NCBI GenBank assembly: GCA_963691705.1
Contig: OY829539.1
Location: forward strand, 59,618,327 to 59,682,326
Source: Viola odorata
Taxonomy: Eukaryota; Streptophyta; Magnoliopsida; Malpighiales; Violaceae
DNA length: 64,000 bases
Reading direction: 5' to 3'
Under the pieces are notes generated by a model. The model was not told where the DNA came from and did no database searches. It was given only the letters and a program-made list of their open reading frames with translations. Below, one piece after another: positions 24,887-37,444 of this stretch; the stretch's first letter is position 1, and every line of letters begins with the position of its first letter. The translations under genes and the position numbers were made by a program.

Positions 24887-25439
24887 GTGTCACGCCATGT
24901 AGGCAGAAACCAACCGGGTCGAGCTCGAAACGGGTTGCTTGACATTTAAGTGAAACGACGCCGTTTCACCATTTGGAAGGAAAATGTCGCGGCTTGGTAC
25001 TGATTCAAGCCCTCGCGAAAATCCTAAAAAACCCTATTTCACTCGATTTTCCTCTCAAAAACCCTAAAAAACTCACTTCCCTCGCGACACTTCCCTCGCG
25101 AAAATCGATTCACCCTCCATTTTCAGCTAAATTCTTGCTTGCAATCGCTGTCTTGAAGGCGTTAGTTCCTCGTAGTGAAGGATCTTTGGGTATTTTCTGC
25201 AAATTCTCTGACGGGTAAAGCGTTAGTTCCTCATTCTGTATTACTGTCGTCTTTACCCTTGCCTAGAAATGAAATACGTGCTTTAAATGGCCCCTAAACA
25301 ACTGGTTTCTTTTCTAATTTGGTACCTGCATTTGTTTGCTCGAATGTGTTGTCTGTATATACTTATTGTAAATGGCAACTGTATTGACTTGTCTTATTGC
25401 GTTGGTTGGTTTGGCAGGGAAACAGTGTGGGGGAGTAAA

Positions 25440-27380
25440 ATGACTGCTTTTATATATCATATTGGTGGGAAACTTATTAGGACATTGAGTGAATGGATGT
25501 ATATTGGTGGGACTGAATTTGAGGATGTAGTTGATGCTGATGTTGTTTCATTTTGTACAATACTGGACAAGTGTGGTGAACTTGGTTTTACTAACATTAA
25601 GAAGTTATGGTATGTTGAACATTGTGCTGGTATGGGGTTAAGAGAAACCATTAAAGTTTTAGATGGTGACAATACTTTCGGGGGTTTCATTAAGTATTGT
25701 CTTGAAAATGCTAATGTGAATATATATGTAGAGCATGGTTCCTTACTGCATCCTTATTTTGATGCTCAAAATCCGAAGACCATGTGTGATAGGCTGGGTA
25801 TATGGTAGGTGGCGTAAGTGAGGAAGGTGGGTCCAGTAAGGGTAAATGTGTTATTGAGGAGGGGGAGTTTGATGGATATGAGTATGGGGAGAGTGAATAC
25901 GAGTGTGATGAAACAGGTAACAATACGAGTAATGAATACTAGATTGACTGTCCATACCTGTCCGCTGAAGAGGACGAGGAGTTAACTAACTTTCGTGAGA
26001 AGAAGATAAGATTCTGTTCCAAGAGGGGGAAAAAGAACAAGATAAACCAATGTGTAGAGGAAGAAGCAGATGTCCAAATACCAGCAACTGGGGTGGGTCG
26101 TCCAGAGGTGCATGGGCCAACAGAAGCATGTGGCCCAAGTGGGGTGTGTGGCCCAAATGGTGCAAATGGTAATTCTGATGACTTTGTTGAAGAAATCACA
26201 AGGGAAATGAACATAAGAGATAGAGGCCGCCAAAATACTGGTCCTGCTGTTGTAGAAAACAATGAGGTATGTTTTGACTCAGATTCTGAGGGAAGCTTCT
26301 TAAGTTCTAGCAGCGATAGTGAGGAAGAAGAAGCCAGAAGAATTCCATTTAGAAGACCTCGATTAAAAAAAGGTGAGAACTTTCCACTGTTTTTACTTTG
26401 TATGGTTTTCCCTAATAAGTCTGAGTTTAAGAAAGTTGTTGAAAGACATGCTATACATTTAAGGAGAGATGTTAGGTTTAAGCAGAATGATGGCATAAGG
26501 TGTAGGGTTGTGTGTACAAATAGTGACTGCAACTGGAAAGTTTTATGCTCCATTCATGGGAGATCTGGTCAATGGATAGTGAAAACTTTAGTTGCTAATC
26601 ATACTTGTCCAAAACTGTTTCACATCTCTTATCTGAGCTACAAAACTTTAGGTCAGTGATTTATTACTCATTTGAAGAAGGTAACTTTGAAGATGACTGT
26701 GGCAGAACTGAAAGACCACTTCACTAGCCAAACCAAGATAAAAGTCTCTAGAGGGCAGTGTATATATGCCAGACAAAAGGTTGTTAATCATTACATTGGT
26801 GATCCTTTGAAGGAATTTGCAAGGCTTGAGGATTATGTTGAGGAGTTGAAGAGGAGTAATCCTGGCAGTACAATAGTCATGGAGGAGGAAGGTGGAGTGT
26901 TTAAAAGGATGTATGTGTGCTTTGCTGGGGTTAGAAAAGGGTTTAACGCTGCTTGTAGGAAGATCATTGGATTAGATGGTTGTTTTTTGAAAGGACCATT
27001 TAAGGGAGAAATTCTGTCAGTTGTAGGAAGGGATCCCAATGACCAAATATACTCAGTTGCATGGGCTGTCGTTGGTTATGAGTGTAAGGAAACTTGGGAA
27101 TGGTTTTTAGAACTGCTCATGCTGGATTTGGATGTAGCTGGTGGGAACTTTTACTACGCTGCTGATGGTGCTCCTGTGATTGCTCGTGGGGAAGGATTCA
27201 CCTTTATATCTGACCAACAAAATGTACACAGTCACATCTACATTGTTTGTTGCTCATGCTGAAATTCATATGTTCACATTTTCATATTTGCCTATATGTA
27301 TGTGCAGGGATTAATCTTAACAATTTCGGAACTGATGCCGGCTGCTGTGCATAGAAGGTGTACCAGACACATATTTGTTA
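25440..27380 (+). pseudogene. MULE copy 1 transposase (mudrA-like), interrupted
   Basis: Three regions are visible. A region from ATG 25440 (TAFIYHIGGKLI to NVNIYVEHG) resembles the PB1-like N-terminal domain of plant MULE transposases. A region from 25939 holds an acidic linker and the MuDR DNA-binding domain, with MVFPNKSEFKKVVERHAIH and CRVVCTNSDCNWKV. A region at 26672-27224 is the MULE DDE-type catalytic domain, with GLDGCFLKGPF, DPNDQIYSVAWAVV and TFISDQQ. An intron of about 80 bases appears to join it to a short exon starting near 27309 (SELMPAAVHRRCTRHIFVKW). Stops at 25806-25808, 25938 and 26657-26659 interrupt the frame, or the first two may lie in an intron. The C-terminal part with the SWIM zinc finger is missing. 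It is probably not functional. Confidence 0.8.
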
Positions 27381-27892
27381 AATGGTTGAATGTTTCTCTT
27401 ATTAGTTTGGCACTTGTGTCATCTTTTCAGTTTTCGTGTTTCTGTGTTTGGTAGTTTGATATTTCCTTTGTCCAGTAATTTTGAGTTACAAGCGATGTTG
27501 CAATTGGAACATACTAATTTTTATGAACAAGAGATCAAGATTTTCTGTTTTAATCGTAGTAGGGGTCACCCAAGAGCTTGAGGTGAGCATTATACAATAA
27601 GTAATTATTGTTGAATAGTCATCCAAGAGCTCTATAATTTGTCATTTTTCAATCATAAAACTTGATTTTCCAGGTAACATGTTGTTTAAGCTTCATTCTA
27701 TCTAGCGAGTGGCATGAAATCCACTTATGCTTTGCTTGCTCACTGGGTAGTTTATTGCTCTGTTTCTTCACACAGTCATAACACAGAATACGACACAAAA
27801 ATGATTTGAATATAACACAAAAACCAACACAATTTCAACACAAACAAGAACAATTATTCTGGATTTCATGTCAATTTCATCATTCCAATTAA

Positions 27893-28348
27893 TCAAACCA
27901 AATACAAAAACAACCAAAATAAAATAAACAGGCCTAAACAAAACCTCAATTTCCAAATCAGTTTAGTCATGTTCTGTTTTTCATCTTTCAAACACAACAT
28001 CTCATCCACCACCCCGTTGAAAACCATTTGACGCGACCTCAACTCCCTCATTTCTGCCTCTAACTTCTCAATCTTATCGCCTTTTTCCTTCTCACTAACG
28101 CAGAGGCCTCTAATAATGGCGCTAGCTCTGTCTTGAAAAGGATTGTCAACAAAAAGGTAAAAGCCGCATCCACCTTCTGCGAGGCTGCGCTTGCATTTGT
28201 CGAATCGAAGCCCAGGATTCTTCTGCGTCCAAGAAATCCATCTCGGCGTCTTCTCCCCGCAACGACAATAAATAAGAGGCTCGTATTCGTAATTTGGTCG
28301 CTGCTTCAAAACAGAACTGAATTTCTCATCTTCTCCGGTCTTCACCAT
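27893..28348 (-). CDS. zf-GRF / coiled-coil / membrane protein carried by MULE copy 1
   Basis: Intact 151-residue frame starting at the ATG at 28348. Upstream in-frame codons reach into the TIR but use no ATG. Residues 20-65 hold a GRF-type zinc finger: YCRCGEKTPRW, then NPGLRFDKC and GGCGFYLFVDNP supply the Cys ligands and the Gly-Arg-Phe-like core. A charged alpha-helical segment follows (EKEKGDKIEKLEAEMRELRS), likely a coiled coil. The C-terminus is a single hydrophobic helix (FCLGLFILFWLFLYLV). Small zf-GRF proteins of this layout are common in plant genomes. GRF fingers in other proteins bind single-stranded nucleic acid. Its position inside the element, starting at the opposite TIR and converging on the transposase, resembles mudrB of maize MuDR in layout only; I infer an accessory role but cannot show one. 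Confidence 0.8.
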   Translation of the reverse strand: MVKTGEDEKFSSVLKQRPNYEYEPLIYCRCGEKTPRWISWTQKNPGLRFDKCKRSLAEGGCGFYLFVDNPFQDRASAIIRGLCVSEKEKGDKIEKLEAEMRELRSRQMVFNGVVDEMLCLKDEKQNMTKLIWKLRFCLGLFILFWLFLYLV

Positions 28349-28404
28349 CGCGTTTGCGGCAACGACTAGGTTTAGGGTTAGGGTTTTGGGATTGGCGTTT
28401 GCGG

Positions 28405-28582
28405 CAACATTCGGTGATGTGGCACGACACGTAAGCAAACAAACGGAAAAAATGGACGGCGTTAGAGTGAGGGATGTAATAAATCATTCGATTGAAGTGG
28501 AGGAGGTTTTATAACAAAAAAAAACTGAGGACTGAAATAAGACAATCAAATAGACTGCAGGGACCCCTCATCCAGTTAACCC
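28405..28582. repeat. MULE copy 1 right TIR
   Basis: Inverse partner of 24694-24886. It is shorter than the corresponding end of copy 2, probably by internal deletion. Confidence 0.8.
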
Positions 28583-30065
28583 TATTATGTTCATCGAAAG
28601 ACATGAAAGAGCGAGTAAATGCGCGCTCGTTCTTTCGCGCGCGGACACACTACATTCACTTATGTATGCTAATATTCACTTATTTTAAACTTCATTTGGA
28701 TTCTATGATATGACATTTTTTATTTATGGGTAAATTCTTGTAAGTTGAAAATGTATTGGAAAAAAAATTATGTCTAAATACTTTTGTATAACATCAGAAA
28801 TTCCAAATTATGAAAAGCTAGTAAATTAAAATATTGATTATACAAAACTAATGATATCACTTATAAGTAACTAAATTAACTAGTCTTAGGCTATGCGTGG
28901 TTAAAAGTAAATTATATAATTTTTTTTCCATATTTTACAAAATATTCAAGTTTTGCCCCTATAATTAAAAGTTTATAATAAAAACTGTATAGTTTTCTAA
29001 AAGTTGCAATTTTAACATTTTTAGGTGATAAAAATTTGAGGAAATGGTAAAAAAAAATCAAAAAATCATGCATATTTTAGAAAAAATGTAACAAATATAG
29101 GAGAGTCCATTTCAGTGAAAAAAAATAAAATAATAAAAAAGAAAAATCTCAAAATAAGATTTTACTATTATTTTAATTTTCTTATGTACTACCATATCTC
29201 ATACATATTTTTCAAATTTTCATAATTTTTTTGCAACTTTACGTTATTTTAAATTTTTTTAATCTACTAGAGACATGTTACTCTTTGACGAGTGAGGTGA
29301 GTACGATATAGTACACCAAATAATTCCTCTCCTCCCCCACCCTTCAACTTCTTTTTTTCATTTTATAAAGGAAAACGAATACCTATTGGATTGGACTAAA
29401 TTATCATCCCTACCGGAAGCCCCGCTGGTTTCTTTAGGAAACCTGATGGTGCAAATTTAGCACTAGTAGTTCTCGTAATTTAAGTGTTGCCAGCATTTAA
29501 ATAACATAATAGTGATCAAGGGAAAACTGCATTGAAATAAACAACACATATATGCCAGGATACATACCTGAAGGCTGGAGCTGCATGTTCTGGAGTCAGA
29601 TTAGACTAGTTGGACAGTAACAACACCAAAATTTGTGGCGAAACATTGACGACCATGGTTTGCTCATGCCATTTTTGAACTTCCAAGAAGATGAAAAAGA
29701 AGACTAGTAGGACCGAGCTTAGAAAACTGACAATTATTTGGAATGATAGCCACGTCAATGAGAGCCAAGCTCTCTGGTTGGTTGAGCACTTACAGCGATC
29801 CAAGCTCACATGATACTTGGATCCAAGACCTTGAGATATATTTCCATCAAGTTCATAACTAGAAAAGAAATTCCTATATGTAAGGCTAATAACAGAAGCT
29901 CCGCAAGAGATTAAGCTTCATGTAGCACCTAGTATGTGGCCAGTGACGTTATAGGTCAATGCGCAAGGAGACAATATTACTGGATGCCAAGATCATGGCG
30001 GTGAAAGGACCTGTCACATTATCAATGTAAAAAAAGAGAGGCCAAATCAGAAAGATGTACTAAAT
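28583..30065. other. AT-rich spacer, no gene recognised
   Basis: Strongly AT-rich from 28700 to 29300. Weak exon-like minus-strand open reading occurs at 29606-29809 but matches no family I know. Nothing else is supported. Confidence 0.45.
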
Positions 30066-30311
30066 CTAGCCATTACTATTGGCATCGGATTGCTTTGTCA
30101 GTATTGATGATTGGATTGTCTGTAGAACTTGATTAAGCATACCATTTATCTCATGCAGGAATTCACCTTTCACTCGGTTCGTCTTACCTCTGACAACCAC
30201 AGCAGTTCCATCTTGTAAAGCCACAAGAAAGCAACACAGAAGATGATCAATAACTTCTCTTTTCTCAAGATTCAAGACGATAAATGACGACGCTAAAACT
30301 GTTAGCAACAA
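30066..30311 (-). other. Unrecognised minus-strand exon-like segment
   Basis: The frame reads VALQDGTAVVVRGKTNRVKGEFLHEINGMLNQV (given here in overview only as a charged, helix-prone stretch of about 80 residues) and ends in a TAG at 30066. A GT (GTAAG) inside it near 30188 could be a splice donor after DGTAVVVRG. Codon use looks protein-like, but I do not recognise the family. It may be part of a decayed gene together with other minus-strand scraps at 32974-33150 and near 33297-33350. Confidence 0.25.
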
Positions 30312-30569
30312 TCATCAAATGATGAACTTTTTAACCCCTTCAGATTCTCTATCTTGTTTTTGGTATGTGGTATCAGAATAATAAAGGTAAAAGCTAAAGC
30401 TCATGGAGTGAGGCATAATCAACCCAGCAAGACAGCTTGCAAACACTGCATGATTAAGTAGAAGAAACGAAAAAAGTAAAATTCATTAAATCGAAATTTC
30501 ACCTGTGAATCAGATAAGTAACTGATACAAGTTGTGAGCATTAGACACCAAAACCAACATACACCACTG

Positions 30570-31470
<901 letters not shown>

Positions 31471-32271
31471 ACATAAGAATTAGAAATGGTAGCCAAAAGT
31501 ACCAGCAACATGATTGACGTGTAATTATCAAGCACATCGCATCTCATCCTTTGATCCCTTTGCACATGCAACTAGGGCTATGGATTCCTTTCTTCAAATA
31601 TCATGCTTACCTCTCCTCTTTCTCTCTATGTTATACATGATTTAGAACAGGCCATCATGATTACCAAAGGGGAAAAAAAAGAAAATGGAAAAAGCCAGGG
31701 CCAAAGCTACACATAAAGCTTCAATGGTTGGTCTAAAAGTCAAATAGCAAGTAACAAAATCTTGAAACCTAACACTATGAACCAAGACTGACTAGCAGGA
31801 CATATAATTTGGTCTGTAGTGCAAACATGAGGAAGCAACAAATAGGTGTAAACCAGTTTCTTCCACAACTAGATGATGCTACAAAGGTGAGAGAGTATTG
31901 CCCACCCTCCCTTAGATTTTCCCAAACAGCCATGCACTAGATCAAACACAGTAGAAAAACCTCATAAATGGTTATCCCCAGTTCAAAGTTCTCAACAAGC
32001 TTTTTTTGGAACTAGTGCAAGTGCAGATGCACACGATTCTCAAACTGTGACCCAAAATAGGAAGCATCAATAAGGAGAGTTCAAAGAGAAGTATGGAACA
32101 GACTGTGTCGAAGAAAATAGAGAACAGAGAAGGGCACATGAACAAACTGCATACCATGCAATATTTGGACTGATTTTTGTTAGGAAAATGTGTCTAAATA
32201 AGATTGTCCCATTTAATGATTCATACTCAAAGAGGAACTCTTATGTGTCCTGTTTCTTTACTGGATAAAAC

Positions 32272-32797
32272 TAGGAATGGCAATTTCGCCCATGGATATG
32301 GATATCTACCCAATACCCGCAATTGTGAGTGGATATTACTCGTATATTGTGGGTATTTTACGGGTATAGATATACCCGCACCCGCAAAATGCAGGTATGG
32401 ATGTGGGTATGGATAGTACTTACCCGCTCCAATACCCGCACAAAATATCCACAAAGTGCGGGTATGGATATCCACAATAATACCCGCACGAAATATATAT
32501 ACCAACCCTAAAAAACAACCCCTCTTTAGTCTTTTCTTTTCTCGTATAATACCCATATTATTGTGTGGTATTGTTATTAACTTAGATTCATTTTTTTATA
32601 TATTAATTTGATTAAAATTTGAAATTCAACCAAATATTTGGATATCCACGGGTATTCGCGGGTTATCCGCGGGTAAAATTATCTTTTCTTTACCCGCTCC
32701 ATATGGATATGGATGCGGGTGTGGATTACCCGCAAATTTGCGGGTGCGGGTATGGATAGTGCTTACCCGCTCCATACCCGCCCAATTGTCATCCCTA
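32272..32797. mobile_element. hAT-type non-autonomous MITE, 526 bp
   Basis: Termini TAGGAATGGCAATT and (inverted) TAGGGATGACAATT flank the element. Identical 8 bp sequences GATAAAAC lie directly outside at 32264-32271 and 32798-32805, the hAT-type target duplication. The interior is built from repeated TACCCGC / GCGGGTA and GGATAT motifs in both orientations, giving a highly foldable sequence. No coding capacity. The TIRs and perfect duplication make this a confident call; assignment to hAT rests on the 8 bp duplication and terminal motif. Confidence 0.85.
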
Positions 32798-32805
32798 GAT
32801 AAAAC

Positions 32806-34440
32806 AGAAGAACCTAATAGATTGAACTAAAACTAAAATAATGAATAAAATTTGCTTCACAACATAGGTGTTACAATCCAAGTATCTGAAAGCAGTTCTA
32901 GAGGAATTAGAAAACAATTATGAAAATCTAAAATCAAAAGAGTAAATCAAAAAGCAGAATAAAACATACATTTATCGAGCTCAATAGGATGATGATGATG
33001 TAGGAACATATTGAAATGCTTCGCGCAATCATGACCTAGTTCCCTGACAGGGCTTTCGTTATTTATGCGCAGGATGTAAGGGAATGTAGGATCATATATG
33101 ACGGACAATATATAAACATTGATCCATACATTCTCAAAGGACATGACCAAGAATTTGAAGCAAATGAAGAAATAAAAACTAGCTTTCGTTGCTCACAGAC
33201 AACTGAGATACGTGCACTTCAGAGATTTTTAACTCATTTTGACTTCATTATAGGGTGAGGTCATCTTTATACAAAGCATGTGCAGGTTCAAAGACTTACC
33301 ATTCACGTCATTAATGACATACAAGTTCTTCAAATGAGCAAACTCTGAATTTTGGCACAGTAAAATACAAAGGTTATGAGGCATGATTCTTTTAAGGAAA
33401 CTATTGGAGAGAGTTCAAAGCAATTAAAACATAATTAATTCCAGGCTGCATAAGAGAGAACTTATTAGTCTATGAAAATAACATCACAAGACAAACTCAT
33501 GACCTACTCATGAAACAAAACAAAAAAAAGAAAGCATAAAACTCAACAGGATAATCCTGGAATCTAGGGAGAGCATGGCTTTGATAATAGAAACCCTTAC
33601 CAAGGCTCTACAATTTCTTCATGAAATGGTCCCCAAAACACTGGTATTCAACAACAGATGAATTAGAAAAGAGCCAGATAAGGAAAAAGCAAAGACAGTA
33701 TTATAATAGAGGGAAAATAAACATGAAAAAAAAATCAGTTTATGCAAATAGCATGTCAGAAGAGTCAACTCATGAAACAAGATAAAACTATACATGTATC
33801 AAACTCTAAATCATAATCATGTAAAACCTGCTCTGCTCTAAAGTTTATTCATGATGGCTTGCTAGACAGTTTGATATGCTACAAACCGCTTCATAAACAA
33901 GTGATAGGTAACAAAAATAACAGTTTTAGGAAGTAGAAAACAAACAGTTGAATAGACAATATGCCAAGGAGGAAAGAGTAAAGGAAAAATATGTATCACA
34001 AGACCAAAATCAACTCATGAAACACAATAAAAGTACAAATGCATTAAGTTGTGTAACATGACTATCATAACCTAGGAAAGGCTTCAAGAGTTCATTATTC
34101 ATAATGATCCCAAAAAAAATGCAACAGTGACACGGTAAAAAGTTGATTCAATAACATAACCAAAATATCAAGACAACAACAAAAACAAAGAGAGTTTTAT
34201 AGAGAATGAAACCATACATATACTTCGCAGAACATTAATGAAGATAATAAAAATAAACCAGAAAGTATAAAGCAAAAAGAGAACTTATAATTTAAAAAAT
34301 ATGACCAAAATACCAGCACAAAGGAAAAAAGAACAATAGTGAAGAGTAAAGCAATATGAAAAGAAGAAAAAAAAATGAACAAAAGGAAACAAGAGTCAAA
34401 ATGAACAAAAGGAGCAGAATAAAAGAATAATACACAAAAT
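32806..34440. other. Spacer with decayed exon-like scraps
   Basis: Minus-strand open reading at about 32974-33150 (RINNESPVRELGHDCAKHF) and a short piece ending in a GTAAG donor near 33297 (AHLKNLYVINDVN) look exon-like, but I do not recognise the family. Copy B of the dispersed repeat lies at 33378-33655. The rest is A-rich. Confidence 0.3.
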
Positions 34441-34442
34441 AA

Positions 34443-35624
34443 GGATATGGTTTATGGAAACTGAAAACATAGAATTTCCTCTCTACCACTGCCTCACTGC
34501 CTCCCTCCACAAAAACAAAAAGGTACAACAAATGCGCCTTTTGCTTTTGTGGAGAAGTGAAGCTGTGAAAAAGGAAAATTCAAAAATAAAAGTAATAAGG
34601 ATATGGTTTAGGGAAACTGAAAATAGAATTTCCCCTCCACCACGGCCTCACTGCCTCCCTCCACAAAAATAAAAAGTACAACAAATGCGCCTCTGCTTTT
34701 GTGGAGAAGTGAAGCTGCGATAGAGGGAAATTCAAAAACAAAAGTAATTGAAAAGGGAACAAAATAAGGATGTGGTTTAGGGAAACTGAAAACATAGAAC
34801 TTCCTCCCCACCACTGCCTCACTGCCTCCCTCCACAAAAACAAAAAGTACAACAAATGCGTCGTCTCCTTTTATGGAGAAGTGAAGTTGCGATGGAGGGA
34901 AATTCAAAAACAAAAGTAATTGAAAAGGAAACAAAATAAGGATGTGGTTTAGGGAAACTGAAAACATAGAATTTCCTCTCCACCACTGCCTCACTGCCTC
35001 CCTCCACGAAAATAAAAAGTACAACAAATGCGTCATCTGCTTTTGTGGAGAAGTGAAGCTGCGACAAAGGGAAATTAAAAAACAAAAGTAATCGAAAAGG
35101 AAACAAAATAAGGATGTGGTTTAGAGAAACTGAAAACATAGAATTTCCTCCCCACCACTGCATCACTGCCTCCCTCCACAAAAACAAAAAGTACAACAAA
35201 TGCGTCGTCTGCTTTTGTGGAGAAGTGAAGCTGCGATAGAGGGAAATTCAAAAATAAAAGTAATTGAAAAGGAAACAAAATAAGGATGTGGTTTAGGAAA
35301 ACTGAAAACATAGAATTTCCTCTCCACCACTGCCTCACTGCCTCCCTCCACAAAAATAAAAAGTACAACAAATGCGCCTCTACTTTTGTGGAGAAGTGAA
35401 GCTGCGACAGAGGGAGATTCAAAAACAAAAGTAATTGAAAAGGGAACAAAATAAGGATGTGGTTTAGGGAAATTGAAAACATAGAATTTCTCCCCACCAC
35501 TGCCTCACTGCCTCCCTCCACAAAAATAAAAAGTACAACAAATGTGTCGTCTGCTTTTGTGGAGAAGTGAAGCTGCGATGGAGGGAAATTCAAAAACAAA
35601 AGTAATTGAAAAGGAACAAAATAA
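34443..35624. repeat. Minisatellite, seven units of about 170 bp
   Basis: Units start near 34443, 34599, 34768, 34940, 35112, 35284 and 35455. All begin GGATRTGGTTTAxxGAAACTG and contain CCACTGCCTCACTGCCTCC, AAGTACAACAAATGCG and TTTTGTGGAGAAGTGAAGC. Periods are about 156, 169, 172, 172, 172 and 171. The first unit is the most diverged and shortest. In each unit CTCCACAAAAAC pairs with GCTTTTGTGGAG across a loop of about 35 bases, a potential hairpin. Long apparent open frames on the minus strand are a by-product of the repeat. Confidence 0.9.
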
Positions 35625-35728
35625 TTAGAGTAATTACAATTCCCTTTGCTTAGATGAGTAAATTAGAGTACTAAAAAGATGCATTAAAAAGAAGCAGTAA
35701 TTATACCACAGTAAATTAGAGTACTAAC

Positions 35729-36078
35729 CAAATGAGGATCTTGGATGAACATCAGAGAAGGGTCATGAATTATTGAAAAAATTGGGACCATGAATGCATA
35801 AGAGCCTCCAATCACAGTTGGCAAACGAGTCCCAAACAGTGTCTGTAGTAGTGTATTTATCCCTTCTACAAAAAGCAAAGTCTACATAACCCTCACTTTA
35901 TCACCCTAAAACCATCACAGGAAAGGATTTATAATTATTGGAATCCAAATCAATCAAGGAAAATAAAATCAATGAAAAGAAACTTACTGGTTCACCACCG
36001 GAACAAGCAATGAAGGGATCATAACAGCAGTTCCTAATGCCAAAATGTAATGCTGGAAACCTAAAGCTATAGCCTCCC
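35729..36078 (-). pseudogene. Nucleobase-ascorbate transporter (NAT11/12-like) fragment
   Basis: Two minus-strand exons are clear. Exon 36078-35988 encodes GEAIALGFQHYILALGTAVM then IPSLLVPVVN. Exon 35881-35729 encodes TLLFVEGINTLLQTLFGTRL then PTVIGGSYAFMVP and SLMFIQDPHL. These are the first transmembrane helices and the QTLFGTRLP region of plant NATs, closest in wording to the NAT11/NAT12 branch, purine/uracil permease-like membrane carriers. The two exons do not join cleanly: the donor at 35987 gives the wrong phase and the residues normally between them are missing. Later exons (about 80% of the protein) are not found downstream, where the minisatellite lies. Probably a truncated gene. 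Confidence 0.7.
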
Positions 36079-36254
36079 CTGTTTTTGAAACACACACATC
36101 ATCAGATAAGAACTACCAAAACAAGATTAAAGTTTCAAACTTTGAATAAGCAAGTAATTGAAAAATAACATGCGCCTACACAACAATAAAAGCAAGAGGA
36201 ATACCAGATGAATCCCTGCCCTAGCAATCGGAGAGAAGAAAGAAGGCGCCTTCT

Positions 36255-36400
36255 TCACGGACGGGAACATGAAACCCTAAATCGACGATGCTGATTTTCA
36301 ATCTTCATGGACGGGAACGAAACCCTAAATCGACGATGCTGGTTTTCAATCTTCATGGATGGGAACACGAAACCCTAAATCGACGATGTTGTTTTCAATT
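36255..36400. repeat. Three tandem ~49 bp repeats with telo-box motifs
   Basis: Three units each contain ACGGGAAC or ATGGGAAC, then GAAACCCTAAATCGACGATG and TTTTCAAT. AAACCCTA is the plant telo-box often found in leaders of growth-related genes. They lie just upstream of the NAT fragment and may be its 5' UTR. Confidence 0.7.
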
Positions 36401-36582
36401 AAAGAAAGCGAAACAATGGGAATCCAAAATTCGATGGTGACAGGTTAGGATTTATGATCGTAGTTCGTTATCTTTATAGAAAAAAATAGGAAGAAGAGGC
36501 GGTGGTGTATAATTCCTAAATCCTAAGGAAGTAAGGACTCGTTTGTTTGTTATGTTGGCGCGATTTTGCTTTGATCATACGC

Positions 36583-37107
36583 GGTATTTTATAGTATGCA
36601 TTTATAAGGTTTATTAGTTAAACCTAAAATAATTACCGTATTTTATATTTATGCTATTAATTAAATCTATGACTTTATTATTAAGATATTTTTTTTAATA
36701 ATAATTTAAAATAATTAAATGTGTTAGAGATTTTGTTTGTTAGAACTTTGATTTTTAGAAAAAAACTAATTACAACCTAATGATCTAATTAAATAATTAA
36801 AATATCTTAAACTATTTAAAACCTAACTATCAATTAATCTAATAATTAAAATCCAAAATAATTTGTTAAGAAAACACCTCTTTAAGAGTTAAGAGTTCCG
36901 ACCATATAGGAAAGAGATTGATCTCGTATGGAAAGAGTAGAGAGGATTAAATGATTAAAATATCTTAAACTATTTAAAACCTAACCATCATAATTGTTTA
37001 ATTAATCCAATAATTAAAATCCCAAATAATTTGTTAAGAAAACACCCCTTAAGAGATCCGATCGTGCACGAAAGAGATTGATCTCGTATGGAAAGAATAG
37101 AGAGGAT
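36583..37107. repeat. AT-rich duplicated segment, copy A
   Basis: Matches 40196-40735, with shared blocks ATTAATTAAATCTATGACTT, TAATTACAACCTAATGA, AATAATTTGTTAAGAAAACA and TTGATCTCGT. A ~155 bp part of it is itself tandemly doubled (about 36797-36948 and 36949-37107). Copies A and B flank the MOG1 gene in direct orientation. Confidence 0.7.
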
Positions 37108-37444
37108 GCTCAGAGTAGGGGTGTACAAAAATTTCAGTATCCGAAATTCTGATTTTTCGACCCAATTTTTTTTTTATTTCGGATCGAAAATTTCGTGAAT
37201 AGTTGAGGGCTATTACCCAAATAATAAATAAATAAATAAAAGTAATTAAAATATGACATTGGTTGTGATTTCCCCGTTTTACCCCTTTTAAACTTCACCA
37301 TTCTGAGCAGACGTGGCGTCTTATATACGCCCACCCAAAACCCAGAAACAAATTCCTCCTCCTCCAACTTGTATTTATAAGTAAACCGCCAAAGTTTCGA
37401 ATCTCCACTTCCACTACAACACACCAGAAACTTCTCCGCCAGTA

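Larger units (their letters stand above)
24694..28582 (+). mobile_element. Mutator-like element (MULE) copy 1, 3.9 kb
   Basis: The element begins GGGTTAATTGGATGAGG and ends with the inverted complement at 28582. The terminal inverted repeats are at least 165-190 bp (24694-24886 and 28405-28582). Inside are a plus-strand mudrA-like transposase gene and a minus-strand zf-GRF gene that converge, each starting near a TIR. Compared with copy 2, the right TIR is shortened and about 120 bp near 27375 is absent. The flanks (AATACTTTT left, TATTATGTT right) do not form a target-site duplication, so the element or its flanks have been rearranged. Confidence 0.85.

Noticed and set aside
34580..35599. 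Long minus-strand open frames with repeated VVLFVFVEGGSEAVV-like sequence
   Set aside because: They are produced by the seven-unit minisatellite, shift frame between units and match no protein family.
34443..35624. CRISPR array (regular repeats)
   Set aside because: The units are ~170 bp, contiguous and without unique spacers, in a plant nuclear context; this is a minisatellite.
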